Translations under genes and position numbers: made by a program
Shown here: in pieces, positions 21,347 to 32,396 of the stretch
Position numbering within the stretch: the stretch's first letter is position 1
How the letters are laid out: every line of letters starts with the position of its first letter
The notes under the pieces: model-generated
Seen by the model: the letters and a program-made list of their open reading frames with translations, nothing else
What the model was told of the DNA's origin: nothing
Database searches by the model: none
Origin: Ovis canadensis
Lineage: Eukaryota; Chordata; Mammalia; Artiodactyla; Bovidae
Direction: 5' to 3'
Assembly: GCF_042477335.2 (NCBI RefSeq)
Contig: NC_091247.1
Location: forward strand, 13,369,001 to 13,433,000
DNA length: 64,000 nt

Positions 21347-22484
21347 GTTTTGCTGCTGGTTTCTGATACACACAACAAACTCTTGTAAGTCAGCAGGTAT
21401 GACTCACACATGGCATAGATGTTGAAATGTGCCCACTTGTTTACACATACAACAATCAACCATGGAGACTTTATGATGATTCAGTATTAGGATCCAGGTC
21501 TACCAGAATCTTGACTTCCAGTTTTCATATATCTACATCTCTCTTCCTACCTTCCTCTTCTTCAGGAAACCACATCTTTAATTGCTTTAAGTGCTGTTGA
21601 AACCTTTGTCTTTACCCCAAATTTCCTGTGACTGATTTACATCTGTTCAATGACTTTTGATTCCCTTAATATCCTTCTGCTTTTAGTGAAATTTCTGTGA
21701 TGAACTAATTTTTTGAAAATCATTGCAGTGATTTAGTAAAAAGAAACAGTTAGATGGAGAGTGACAAGATTGAGATCTTATAAAACTGAAACTTCCATCA
21801 AGTGAGGAATGTGTCTGCTCCAACAGTTAAACAGGGATTGTGCCTCTTCCTTCTTCCATATTTTTGACAACAGGATGTTCTGGGCTCTGTAGTGATCAAA
21901 AGTTCAACTCTTAGCCCTGCTTAGTTAAGTGACCTATTAGTTCAGCACACAACTGCCCTGATAATCAGGCCAGGGTGCATGAGGCTGAGTTGCCTCTGGC
22001 ACTCTAGTCATCTGGTATCTGTGCCTCAAGGCACTGGTCTTGGCCCCTCTCTTAGCTTCAGTTCCCCTTAGAGATTCCCCTATTGCCACCATCATAACCA
22101 TCCACATCTGTCTGCTTCCCAGGGAAAGAGTTGTATGTACTTAGAATTATTCTCAGCAGCTTTTGAGCAGAGACTTACAACTCATTTGTGAACACTGAAG
22201 GCAGATATAACTAAGAGCTCCCAGTACCATGCAGAGATATATTAGGCTGCTCTGGGAAGTAGAGAGTCATCTAGACAAGGACTTTATTCTCTTCATTTTT
22301 GTTTCATCTTTTATTCTCCATTATTTACTCTGTGATGTTAGGCTTTATTTCATAACAGTATTTTATCATTTATTAATACTATTCTCCTACCTTCTTCCCA
22401 GGGTTATTATTCAGTAGGTCACATGTGGGGCTTGTGAATCTGCACTTTAATAAGCAACTCCTATAGAAAACTAACCAGGACTTT

Positions 22485-22778
22485 TTTTTTAATTGTATTT
22501 ATTTTATTTGTTTATTTTTTGTTGTGCTGGGTCTTCGTTGCTGCATGGGCTCTCTCCAGCTGCTGTGAACAAGACTACTCTTCCTCTGTGCAGGGGCTTC
22601 TCACTGTGGGGGCTTCGCTTGTTGCAGAGCATGGGCTCTAGGAGCACTCAGGTTCAGTAATTGTAGAGCACGGTCTCAGTTGCTCTGCAGCATGTGGAAT
22701 CTTCTTGGACGAGGGCTCAAATCCATGTTCCCTGCTTTGGCAGGTGGATTCTCAACCACTGGAACCACCAAGGAAAAC
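22485..22778 (-). mobile_element. CHR-1 type tRNA SINE
   Basis: Reverse CHR-1: poly-T, TGTGCTGGGTCTTCGTTGCT, GGGCTTCTCACTGTGGGGGC, then the head complement CAACCACTGGAACCACCAAG. AAAACTAACCAGGAC at its left and AAAACTCTAAACTGGTC at its right are a decayed target-site duplication. The sister sites near 5045 and 39715 are empty. Confidence 0.85.
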
Positions 22779-23541
22779 TCTAAACTGGTCTTTTTGTGAG
22801 AAGCTTCATAACTGAAAATTTCTGATCACTCCTTATGTCCCATTGTTCGAATTTCTTAAACCCATGCCTCTAGTAATACTCTATGAACTGTACAAAGCTG
22901 CATGTAAAGAGACACTCGCTGCTTCCAGCATTGTTTACGAAAGTTAAAAATTAGAAACAACTAGATGTCCATCAATAGGGAATTAGATAAATAATGGTGT
23001 CCTTTTTCCATAGAAAGAATATGCAATAGTTACAAATAATGAGATGTATATCTATTACTGACCTGAAAAGCTCTTATGAATACAAAACAAAATGTTTAAG
23101 AGAAAGCTTGCTAAGATAAATATATATGAATGTGTATATACACTTGAGTATATATAAGTGGATATGTTTGTGTTACTGGTGAGATTATTAATATATGCTA
23201 TTAATATATTAAGAAAAAATCATCCCATTAAAAATAGTTAACTCAACATCATAAAATTGTGTATGAGGTATGTTGTTGGATTTAATGTTTGAATATATTG
23301 TTTCCCTATTTCTGGATAAAAAGTAAATTAATAACCTGTATTAAATTTTTTAATAAAATATTTAAATCTAGGGAAGAACAATGGACTAATGATGTTTGCT
23401 TTTTAGTTCATGCATATTTGTATTGTTGGAATTTGTTGAAGAGACATGTATTTTTTGTCTAATTAAAGCATTAATCACTAAGACAATTGTAACAAAATCT
23501 TCCGCTCTTCTGTTCCTCTTCATCATTTATATTTTGCTTAA

Positions 23542-23810
23542 TCCATTTTGAGTTTATTTTTCTGTATGGTGTTAGAAAGTGTTCTAGTTTCATTCTTTTA
23601 CAAGCGGTTGACCAGTTTTCCCAGCACCATTTGTTAAAGAAATCGTCTTTTCTCCATTGTATATTCCTGCCTCCTTTGTCAAAGATAAGGTGTCCATGGG
23701 TGAGTGGATTTATCTCTAGGCTTCCTATTTTGTTCCATTGATCTATATTTTTGTCTTTGTGCCAGGACCATACTGTCTTGATGACTGTATCTTTGTAGTA
23801 TTTATTGCTG
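23542..23810 (-). mobile_element. L1 internal (ORF2) fragment without a 3' end, bracketed by a 12-base repeat
   Basis: Reverse L1 ORF2 sequence: TTTTGAGTTTATTTTTCTGT, CACCATTTGTTAAAGAAATC, then TTTGTCAAAGATAAGGTGTC and TTGTTCCATTGATCTATAT. TATTTTGCTTAA occurs on both sides (23530-23541 and 23811-23822). Sister units at about 9345 and 40385 are empty here. There is no poly-T at the left and no 3' UTR. Confidence 0.85.
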
Positions 23811-24079
23811 TATTTTGCTTAAACAGCAATAATTTCATGCCAGCATAGAAAAGAGGAGATATAAAGGAAGTCAGATCAGTAAAGGGACCCTCCATTCAGT
23901 GTCCTGATTCTCATACTGGGAGGAACTAAATAAAGATGAAACACTTGGTGCATGCAGCAATCACAACTCACACAACGTAGAGTTATCAGCATCAACACTT
24001 TGGCTTTGGAAGAGAAAATCTTGATCTTCACACTTTTCTTCAAGACTAAGCATGACCGTGGACCTATGACTATGTCCCT

Positions 24080-24180
24080 TGAGTCAGTTTTAGTGAAGTC
24101 CAAGAATGTTCATTTCTAACAAGTCCTCAGGTGATGTGACATACTAAGAAACAATACCGTGAGAATCACTAGTCTGCCAG
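24080..24180 (+). mobile_element. MER5-type DNA transposon remnant
   Basis: Sister copy of the remnant at 9600: TTCATTTCTAACAAGTCCTC, then GAGAATCACTAGTCTG. Confidence 0.6.
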
Positions 24181-24446
24181 ACATCAAGGCTCACCATATA
24201 CCTATGGTAATTAAGGCTCTGTGGATACTGGTGAAGGGCCAGACAACAAAACAGCTAGCATATGATCGTGAACCCAGAAATACCCGCACACGTTGGTATA
24301 CACTTGACTTGTGAAGGAGGCACTGAAGAGCATCTTTTCATGAATGGAGCTAAGAGTGTTGGACATTCACATGGAAAAATAAAACTGGATTTCTACCACA
24401 TACCATACGCAAAACTTAACCCCTGATGAACTACAAACTTACATGT

Positions 24447-25036
24447 GAAAGTTCAGTTCAGTTCAGTTCAGTCACTCAGTCGTGTCCAACTCTTTGCGAC
24501 CCCATGAATCGCAACACGCCAGGCCCCCCGGTCCATCACCAACTCCCGGAGTTCACTCAGACTCACATCCATCGAGTCAGTGATGCCATCCAGCCATCTC
24601 ATCCTCGGTCGTCCCCTTCTCCTCCTGCCCCCAATCCCTCCCAGCATCAGAGTCTTTTCCAATGAGTCATCTCTTCTCATGAGGTGGCCAAAATACTGGA
24701 GCTTCAGCTTTAGCATCATTCCTTCCAAAGAAATCCCAGGGCTGATCTCCTTCAGAATGGACTGGTTGGATCTCCTTGCAGTCCAAGGGACTCTCAAGAG
24801 TCTTCTCCAACACCACAGTTGAAAAGCATCAGTTCTTCAGAGCTCAGCCTTCTTCACAGTCCAACTCTCACATCCATACATGACCACAGGAAAAACCACA
24901 GCCTTGACTAGACAGACCTTAGTCGGCAAAGTAATGTCTCTGCTTTTGAATATGCTATCTAGGTTGGTCATAACTTTTCTTCCAAGGAGTAAGCATCTTT
25001 TAATTTCATGGCTGCAATCACCATCTGCAGTGAAGC
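24447..25036 (-). mobile_element. BovB LINE, 3' fragment
   Basis: Reverse BovB from a (GTTCA)n end to GGCTGCAATCACCATCTGCA. The frame at 24468-24797 encodes the C-terminal [20 protein letters not shown] region. Absent from sister L1M copies. Confidence 0.92.
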
Positions 25037-25525
25037 TATTAGTTTTGAGAATATAATATAGGAGACTATCTTTGTCTTCTTAAGATAGGAAAATGTTTCT
25101 TCAATAAGAAACAGAAAGAAAGCACTAACCATAAAAGAAGATAGTAAACTGTGTTAAAACCAAAGGACATCATAGAAGAAAAAGACAAATAACAGAATGG
25201 TAAATTATATTTGAAATTCACAAAACCAACAAAACACTTAGATTAAGAGTATATAAATATCCCAAGAAATCAGCAAGAAAAGCAGGCAGAGCCAGGAGTT
25301 GAGGGGGATAGGCATCCATGAAAAAGAATTGAATAAACATTTCACAAAAGAGAAGGAAATCTAAATGACCAATAATCATGAAAAGATGCTACATTTCATT
25401 AATAATCAGGGAAATTCAAATTGAATCACAATGGGAAGCCATTGCACACCAATAGATTACAAAAATTAGAATTCTGAGGATACTATTAAGGGTTTAAAAA
25501 ATATTTAGAAATATAAAGTTGTGCT

Positions 25526-25733
25526 CTAGTATGTGTGTGTTAGTTGCTCAGTGGTTCCAACTCTTCACGATCCCATGGACTGTAACCCATCAGTCTACTT
25601 TGCCCATGAAATTTTCCAGGCAAGAATACTGGAGTGAGTTGCCACTCCCTTCTCCAGGGGATCTCCCTGACCCAGGGATTGAACTTTGGTCTCGTGCACT
25701 GCAGGCAGATTCTTTACCATATGATCCACCAGG
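25526..25733 (-). mobile_element. Bov-tA SINE inside L1M
   Basis: Reverse Bov-tA (TTAGTTGCTCAGTGGTTCC, CAGGCAAGAATACTGGAGTG, head complement CATATGATCCACCAGGCAAG). Sister copies at about 10480 and 41530 are empty, so it postdates the duplication. Confidence 0.92.
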
Positions 25734-26464
25734 CAAGTAGAAATATAAATTGGTGCAGTCAATTTGGGAAACAGTTTGTTATCATCTTTGTAGTATAGAT
25801 AAAGATACAGTACGGTGACTCGGGTTAACAAGACTGTGTTATATACTTGAAGTTGTTATGACAATAGATTTTAAAAGTTGTCACTACAAAAATCATAACT
25901 ATGTATGTTAACTATCATTATTGTGGTAATCATTTTGTAATAAAAACATCTATCAAATCACTGTGTTGGACACCTTAAGCAGTGTTATATGTCCATTATA
26001 TCTCAATAAAGCTGGAAAAAATAAATGATACTTGTCAAGAGGATGAATGAATAGAAAGAAAGACAGACACATGAATATTAAGTGGAGAAGACAAGACCCA
26101 AAACCAAGACTTTCTGTCTCTACACCATTTACTCTTAATATGTAGACTCAAGTTTTAAAACTAAACTCGCCACTAAGGAAAAGTACACATGGGTATTGCA
26201 TGAGGCAGTGGTTTATTTTGAGGGCAGTAGCCAAAACCTGTAACTTTGCTATGGATGATGTTCACCAAAATACACCAGATTTTCTGTATAAAATTCAAAA
26301 GGAAGTTTTCTCTCATATTTTCATGCCAAGAAGCCATGTTATCCTCATTTAGTAAAGGAAGAACCTGAGGTTTCTATAGGCTAAGTAACTTCTTAAACAT
26401 AACTACTAACAGAAAAGGGCAGTATGCTAATAAATATCTCTTTTCCTCCACACTAAAAATCGGG

Positions 26465-26750
26465 ATTTCTTTGGAGGGAATGATGCTGGAGCTGAAACTC
26501 CAGTACTTTGGCCACCTCATCCGAAGAGTTGACTCACTGGAAAAGACTCTGATGCTGGGAGGGATTGAGGGCAGGAGGAGAAGAGGACAATAGAGGATGA
26601 GATGGCTGGATGGCATAACTGACTCGATGGACGCGAGTCTGAGTGAACTCCGGGAGTTGGTGATAGACAGGGAGGCCTGGCGTGCTGTGATTCATGGAGT
26701 CGCAAAGAGTCAGACATGACTGAGCGACTGAACTGAACTGAACTGAACTG
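26465..26750 (+). mobile_element. BovB LINE, short 3' end
   Basis: Forward BovB 3' end (GGAATGATGCTGGAGCTGAA to GACTGAGCGACTGAACTGAA repeated). The sister site near 33485 is empty, with CTAAACTTCAAACAGTG continuous. Confidence 0.92.
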
Positions 26751-28569
26751 AAACATCAAACACTCCTCTAAGACTAAATTCTGAAAACACATGTATTTTT
26801 ATCCAGTGCCCATTTGTTACATATGACAATATCCTTTGCATGGCTCTGGGCTTTAAACATACATACGCATTAACTGCTACCACATGGAAAAATATCTAGT
26901 CCACATGCCAACCCAGATACAGACACTGAAAGCACGTAGATCTACCACTGCATTCCCTGAAAGCTTTAACCTTCCAATATATTAAACTATGACCTGCCAG
27001 GATCTAGAATACACCTTGGTCCACATTTGAATCTCCTAAAATAAAAATATTCATCCCCATGAGTATTTGTCCATATAAAACATAGTTGGGGAAGCTGAAG
27101 CATGTCCATGAGATAGTGCACTAAGATTCAGAAGATCTGACATTAGTTCCAACATCTGAACAGGAAATCTCAAGGGTCCCCTGTCCCCCTGGAGTCAGCA
27201 GTGCTGGCTGTAATTACCATTCTGCTTTCTCTGCCTACAGGGATCCCAGGACAAACTCTCCAGAGAGGTCATCACACCTCAACTCCCTCAGCCTAACAAC
27301 CACCTCAGAGGCCAGCTGAGCAGATCTGAAATTCGTGAGAAGCTGGCTGGGCTTCCACAGTCAGGAGAGTCCTCCCACTTGAGTCAGAGCATCTCTGCCT
27401 TCTGAGATCTGGAGCTGGCTGAAGCAGCAGTGAGCCAGGGACCAGGTGTTAGGAAAGAAGTGGGGGTTGAGGTCAGGGAAGGGAAACATGTTATCCCTTT
27501 GGAGTAGTATCTCAGCTCCTCCTCCATCCCTGCTTCTCTCCTTGTTGATCAGTCCAGAAGTTCATGGGAGACTCATGCAGAAGCTGAACTTGGGCTGAGA
27601 AGCAGACTCGACCTGATTAACAGACGTGGTGCACATCATCTTCTGCAGAGGCTGGGAAGGAAGCAAAAGCATCGGGATGTGGAGGTGAGCTTCAGAAGCC
27701 GGCCACTCCCTTGGCTACTCCAGCCCAGTTTGGTACCTTACTCTTTCCTCCCTGATACTTTCAAATATTTCATGGACTGAGAAGTCATAGGTCCAGGGAT
27801 GTAATACTCTCTTTTGGAATTTGGTTTTAAGTCCATCCAGTTGGACTTCTAGGCCATATATAGCATTTGCTTTTACGGAAACAAAACCATACCAGTAGAA
27901 AGAAAAGAGGAAAAAAAACAATTGTAGTCTTGGCCTGATCCACTCACCCTCTGCTTGTAGAATGTTCTTCCTGATTCTCCAATCAGAAATCTTCCTCCTT
28001 GTTTCTAGTCATCAGCCTGAGTGTTCCTCACTTCTCTGACCTAGAGCAATCCATTCCATTAATTCACCGAATCTCCACTAATTTTTGTATTGCACATTCC
28101 CCAGGAAGCCCTTTCACAAATGACTCACTATTGAATATTGATCTGTGTGTGATGTACTGCTTTACAGACATAGTATCTCCCTTGTTAGTCATAAAACATC
28201 AGGAACCAGCTTGTGAGCAGGTGATGCAGGATGAATCAAACCCCTCACTTTTTGTCTTCACCACAGGGCACTGTCCACTGCACGACACCAGCTCCACACA
28301 CCAGACATGCCCCAGTCATACATGGCCAATTTTTTCCATCCGATTTGGCTAGTTAATCATGGATATTCACATTTTCAAATTAAACTATCTCTACAACAAA
28401 GAAAGATAGGCCACCTCTCTAGCAAATACAAGGATAAATTCTAAGTATGGGAGAAGAAAGTGTGTCAGAGGGTACAAGGGCAATTCGAGTAGGAAATTTT
28501 TAGAACAATAAAAACAGTGCCTATGTTGATGGTGATAGACAATTAACATAGCGTAACTAGAGGAGGGGA

Positions 28570-28795
28570 AGCTTAACACTGGCGAGCATAAACTTAGAGT
28601 AAGCCAGCTTGGAGTTCAAACCTGATTGCTTCTCATGTCCTTAGTGACCTTCAGCAAACCACTTCACCTCTGTAAGCCTTAGTCTCCTGAAATGCTTCAT
28701 AATTCCTTGGGATTTAGTGACATATTTAGAATGAGCTTGGTACATAATACTTACTCATAAATATTGGTCATTATTATTAGCTTTAATTACTGATT
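28570..28795 (+). mobile_element. MIR SINE (conserved in all distal units)
   Basis: GGAGTTCAAACCTGATTGCT, GTGACCTTCAGCAAACCACT, CTCTGTAAGCCTTAGTCTCC, then ACATAATACTTACTCATAAA. Sister copies at 35345, 44050 and 53305. Confidence 0.8.
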
Positions 28796-28984
28796 CATCC
28801 AATTCTTCAATGCATAAACAAATATTGTTTCCATAAAAACCTGCCAAATCCTGAAATTAGCCAGACAGTTTGGCAGTGAGGGATGTGATACTTGACGTAC
28901 ATAAATTAGTTGATTTTCAGAACATCAGGAAATAGAAGATAAAGGAAGGTGACACAGGGGCTGATGAGGACCAACAGCTTCTCC

Positions 28985-29115
28985 TGCATGCTGACTATAT
29001 GCTTTTCTCTCTTCTAAGTGTTTTCATGCATTATTTCACTAAATCTTCATGAGAATGTGAATATTTGTGTCCTATATGACACATGAAGTACTTGAGGTTT
29101 AAAGATGTTTAATTA
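28985..29115 (+). mobile_element. MIR-like 3' region
   Basis: CTTCTAAGTGTTTTCATGCA, then ATTTCACTAAATCTTCATGA and ACATGAAGTACTTGAGG follow the MIR word order. Sister at about 35975-36105. Confidence 0.6.
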
Positions 29116-29218
29116 CATATAAAAATATGAGCAGCTAACTGTAAATGAAGTTATATATTAATTTAACACTGTTAAATAAATTAATATATCAATAAATTAG
29201 TATGTAATATATGACTTT

Positions 29219-29446
29219 AAGGCCTTCCCAGGTTGCACTTGTGGTAAAGGATCTGCCTGCCAGTGCAGGAGTTGAAAGAGACGTGGATCCAATCCCTGGA
29301 ATGATCTCCCTGAGAAGGGAATGGCACCTCACTCCAGTATTCTTGCCTGGAAAATTCCATGGGCAAAGGAGCCTGGCAGTCTACAGTCCTTGGGGCCTCA
29401 ATGAGTTGGACATGACTGAGCGACCGAGCACACACACACACACATA
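29219..29446 (+). mobile_element. Bov-tA SINE with (CA)n tail, older than the copy 2/copy 3 duplication
   Basis: Head GGCCTTCCCAGGTTGCACTT, body with GGCACCTCACTCCAGTATTC, end GACATGACTGAGCGACCGAG and CACACACACA. The same SINE is at the matching place in the next unit (36186-36413), so it was present before that duplication. Confidence 0.92.
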
Positions 29447-29849
29447 AGACTGGATGTCCTGAGTGTGACTGGAAGACACATATTTACATGTTTCTCATAG
29501 GTGTCTTTAAATAAATAGAGAAGAAATTTTAAGACATGAATTGTATAGTTAACAAAGGATGCCCTTCTGTACGAAAGTGGTTTAGGACAGGGGATTAATG
29601 AAGGGAAGAATGATTTAGGAAAGAGGGGAGACTTGCACAAACTGATGATAGCATGCCATGAGTTAACGAGGGTTTAACCTTTGAAAGGTTAAGAACTTTT
29701 CATTCTGTGTCCAAACAAGGAAAAACCACTGTTGAATTGGATTCAATATTCCTCTCAGATATTCACTGTTGATTATTTTGGCAAGTGCTTATTTCAATAG
29801 GAGAAATGCAAAGCAAACTGAATTTGCTTTGGTGAAGAATGGGAGTCCT

Positions 29850-29940
29850 TCATGTTGATGTATTGCAAAACCAATACAATATTGTAAAGTAATTAGCCTC
29901 CAATGAAAATAAATAAATTTATATTAAAAAAAGAAAGTGA
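29850..29940 (+). mobile_element. Bovine L1 3' tail, private to copy 2
   Basis: TCATGTTGATGTATTGCAAA to CCAATGAAAATAAATAAATT and an A-rich end. The next unit at about 37130 lacks it. Confidence 0.85.
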
Positions 29941-30025
29941 AAAATAAAATAAAATACTCCCCACCTCCAATGATCTCTATCTGTTTATACTGATAATACC
30001 CTATTTCTTAAAAAGTGTATCACTC

Positions 30026-30940
30026 AGTTCAGTTTAATTCAGTTCCTCAGTTATGTCCAACTCTTTGCGACCTTATGGACTGCAGCACGCCAGGCTTCCC
30101 TGACCATCACCAACACCCAAAGCTTGCTCAAACACATGTCCATCCAGTTCATGATGCTATCCAATCATCTCATCCTCGGTTGTCTCTTCTCCTCCTGCCT
30201 TCAATCTTTCCCAGCATCAGGGTCTTTTCCAATGAGTCAGTTCTTCACATCAGGTGGCCAAAGTATTGGAGTTTCAGCTTCAACATCAGTCCTTCCAATG
30301 AATATTCAGGACTGATTTCCTTTAGGATTGACTGGCTTGATCTCCTTGCAGTCCAAGGGACTCTCAAGAATCTTCTCCAACACCACAGTTCAAAAACATC
30401 AATACTTTGGTGCTCAGCTTTCTTTATAGTCCAACTCTCACATCCATACATGATTACTAGGAAAACAATACCTTTGACTAGGTGGACCTAGTAAAGTAAT
30501 ATCTCTGCTTTTTGATACGCTGTCTAGATTGGTCATAGCTTTTCTTCCAAGGAACAACCATCTTTTCATTTCATGGCTGCAATCACCATCTGCAGTGATT
30601 TTGGAACCCAAGAAAATTAAGTCTGTCACTGTTTCCATTGTTTTCCCATCTATTTTCCATGAAGTGATGGGACTGGATACCATGATCTTAATTTCTTGAA
30701 TGTTGAGTTTTAAGTCAGCTTTTTCACTCTCTTGTTTCAATGTCATCAAAAGGCCCTTTAGTTTCTCTTCACTTTCTGCCATAAAGGTTGTATCATCTGT
30801 GTATCTGAGATTATTGATATTTCTCCCAGCAATCTTGATTCCAGCTTATGCTTCATCCAACCCGGCATTTTGCATGATGTACTCTGCATATAAGTTAAAT
30901 AAGCTGGGTAACAATATACATCCTTAATGTATTCTATACT
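30026..30940 (-). mobile_element. BovB LINE, 3' part, close upstream of OR-3
   Basis: Reverse BovB; coding remnants at 30245-30451 and 30438-30782. The catalytic box reads RYTDDTTFMAE. Empty at the sister site near 37210 (GTATCATTATTTGATAT continuous). TATCAC recurs at both ends as a short target-site duplication. It ends about 430 bases before the OR-3 ATG. Confidence 0.92.
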
Positions 30941-31369
30941 GCTACGTCTATTTATCACTACCTGATATTGTATTACATATACTGTTTGTGATCATCTGAC
31001 TTATCACCCAAGCTACATGAATTACACAAAGGCAAGAATTTCTGTTCTACTGCTGTATTCCCAGCAGGGACACAGATTCTGTAGACAAGGAACTAAGGAA
31101 CTTGAATCAAGGGGTCCAGCTGTGATGGTTTCTAAAGGAAAACCCTTCTTCTCTTCCTTCAGGTTTCATCAAAAGGCCCTTATGATGACATGGATTTGGG
31201 AAGGGAGGACCACATCAAGGGACCAAGAGGGTAACAAGCTTTCCCAGCACAGCTGCTAATAGTGCCCAAATAGAGGACAACAAAGACTTGCTGGGTTCTT
31301 GTACTTTGGGCTGTGGAACTGAAGCATGATAAATAACAAACCTTCTAATATCTAACTAGACCAAAATCA
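30941..31369 (+). promoter_or_regulatory. 5' flank of OR-3 with a candidate splice acceptor
   Basis: Shared with the flanks of OR-4 (37205-37615), OR-5 (44590-45204) and OR-6 (54570-54998). In all four an AG (here 31358-31359) lies exactly 10 bases before the ATG after a CTAACTAG-like phrase, compatible with an acceptor joining a 5' untranslated exon. No TATA box or firm EBF site was recognised. Confidence 0.4.
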
Positions 31370-32302
31370 ATGGAAAGACTCAATCAAACCAGCAGTGTCT
31401 CTGAGTTCATTCTCCTGGGACTTTCCTCGCGGCCAGAGGACCAGAAGCCACTCTTTATCCTCTTCCTCATCATATACCTGGTCACCATAACAGGGAACCT
31501 GCTCATCATCCTGGCCATCCGTTCTGACCCCCAACTGCACACCCCCATGTATTTCTTCTTGAGTTTCCTGTCTTTCATTGACATTTGCTTCTCAACAACC
31601 ATTGTCCCCAGGATGCTGGTGAATTTCCTGTCAGAGAAGAAAACCATCTCCTATGCTGGATGTCTGACCCAGATGTATTTTACATATGCCTTGGGCAACA
31701 CTGATAGTTATCTTCTATCAGCCATGGCCTATGACCGCTATGTGGCCATCTGTGACCCCTTCCACTATGTCACCATCATGAGCCGCCGCCCCTGTGTCCT
31801 GCTGGTGGCCTTCTCCTGCTCACTGCCTCACCTTCACTCACTCCTGCACATACTTCTGCTGAATCAGCTCACCTTCTGTGACTCCAATGTTGTCCACCAC
31901 TTTTTCTGTGACATCAACCCTCTGCTGAAATTGTCCTGCTCCTCCATATTTGTCAATGATCTCACAATAAAGACAGAAGGGCTGGTGTTTTGGGTGACCC
32001 CCTTCCTATGCATTGTTTTCTCATATGTGCGAATCCTCATAGCAGTTCTCAGGATCCCCTCAGCTGCAGGGAAACGCAAAGCCTTCTCCACCTGTGGCTC
32101 CCACTTGACTGTGGTGATCCTGTTTTATGGAAGCATCTTTTATGTCTATTTACAGCCCTTGTGCAGCCACACTGTTCAGGACCGAGTGGCAACAATTGTC
32201 TACACAGTCCTGTCCTCCATGTTCAACCCTTTCATTTACAGTCTGAGAAACAAAGACATGAAGAGGGGCCTGGGGAAGCTGATGGGCAGGAGGAAATCCT
32301 AG
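31370..32302 (+). CDS. OR1L: Olfactory receptor OR-3, OR1L type, intact
   Basis: A 310-residue class II odorant receptor, expected in the plasma membrane and cilia of olfactory neurons, signalling through the olfactory G protein (family knowledge). Visible marks: NQT glycosylation site at residue 5, TM1 with GN at 42-43, PMYFFL at 59-64, Cys98 at the TM3 start, MAYDRYVAICDP at 119-130, extracellular loop 2 cysteines 170, 180 and 190, [10 protein letters not shown] at 237-246, and [11 protein letters not shown] at 286-296. Length and motifs are normal and no stop or frame break is seen. The start MERLNQTS is shared by all copies. A probable AATAAA lies 89 bases past the stop. It is the best candidate for a working receptor in the left half of the array. 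The ligand cannot be inferred. Confidence 0.96.
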   Translation: MERLNQTSSVSEFILLGLSSRPEDQKPLFILFLIIYLVTITGNLLIILAIRSDPQLHTPMYFFLSFLSFIDICFSTTIVPRMLVNFLSEKKTISYAGCLTQMYFTYALGNTDSYLLSAMAYDRYVAICDPFHYVTIMSRRPCVLLVAFSCSLPHLHSLLHILLLNQLTFCDSNVVHHFFCDINPLLKLSCSSIFVNDLTIKTEGLVFWVTPFLCIVFSYVRILIAVLRIPSAAGKRKAFSTCGSHLTVVILFYGSIFYVYLQPLCSHTVQDRVATIVYTVLSSMFNPFIYSLRNKDMKRGLGKLMGRRKS

Positions 32303-32390
32303 CTGGAAGGAAGAAAACCTAGCCTTTTGGGGATATTTTCAAGGGTTTCTCTGAGGCTCCATATCCTGTCTACTGGTTCTTGATACACAT

Positions 32391-32396
32391 AATAAA
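32391..32396 (+). promoter_or_regulatory. Candidate polyadenylation signal of OR-3
   Basis: AATAAA in the 3' flank, also present after OR-4 (38618-38623). The matching place in OR-1 and OR-2 reads AACAAA. Confidence 0.45.

Larger units (their letters stand above)
24181..26035 (+). mobile_element. Old L1M element, interrupted by BovB and Bov-tA
   Basis: ORF2-type wording (AATTCACAAAACCAACAAAA, ATTAATAATCAGGGAAATTC, GGTGCAGTCAATTTGGGAAA) leads into a typical L1M 3' end (ACTATCATTATTGTGGTAAT, then CATTATATCTCAATAAAGCT). Interrupted at 24447-25036 (BovB) and 25526-25733 (Bov-tA). Sister copies at 9720-10540 (partial) and 40746-41835. Only the 3' end survives in copy 3 (32905-33025). Confidence 0.75.
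21347..31369 (+). repeat. Tandem OR duplication unit, copy 2 (OR-2 to OR-3)
   Basis: The most complete copy of the spacer. The order is: 3' flank of the receptor (21347-22440), old L1/MER5/L1M part (22880-26035), then 26040-28560 (matches 33030-35340, 41840-44050 and 50620-53300), then MIR and L1M-like parts and the 5' flank of OR-3. The best match is copy 3 (32303-37615), where alignment is near base for base over 26780-28900 versus 33530-35880. Insertions private to this copy: CHR-1, an L1 internal piece, three BovBs, one Bov-tA and one L1 tail. No gene is seen in it; the short frame at 27999-28352 recurs only because the DNA is duplicated. Confidence 0.85.

Noticed and set aside
27999-28352. 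An open frame of 117 codons, part of which recurs at 34911-35132 with nearly the same protein
   Set aside because: The recurrence follows from duplication of the whole spacer. The frame is not kept in copies 4 and 5 and has no recognisable family, start context or splice structure.
31055-31075. TCCC...GGGA-like words upstream of OR genes as possible EBF (Olf-1) sites
   Set aside because: The spacing differs from the known palindrome and the word is not kept in the other flanks, so I cannot call it a site.
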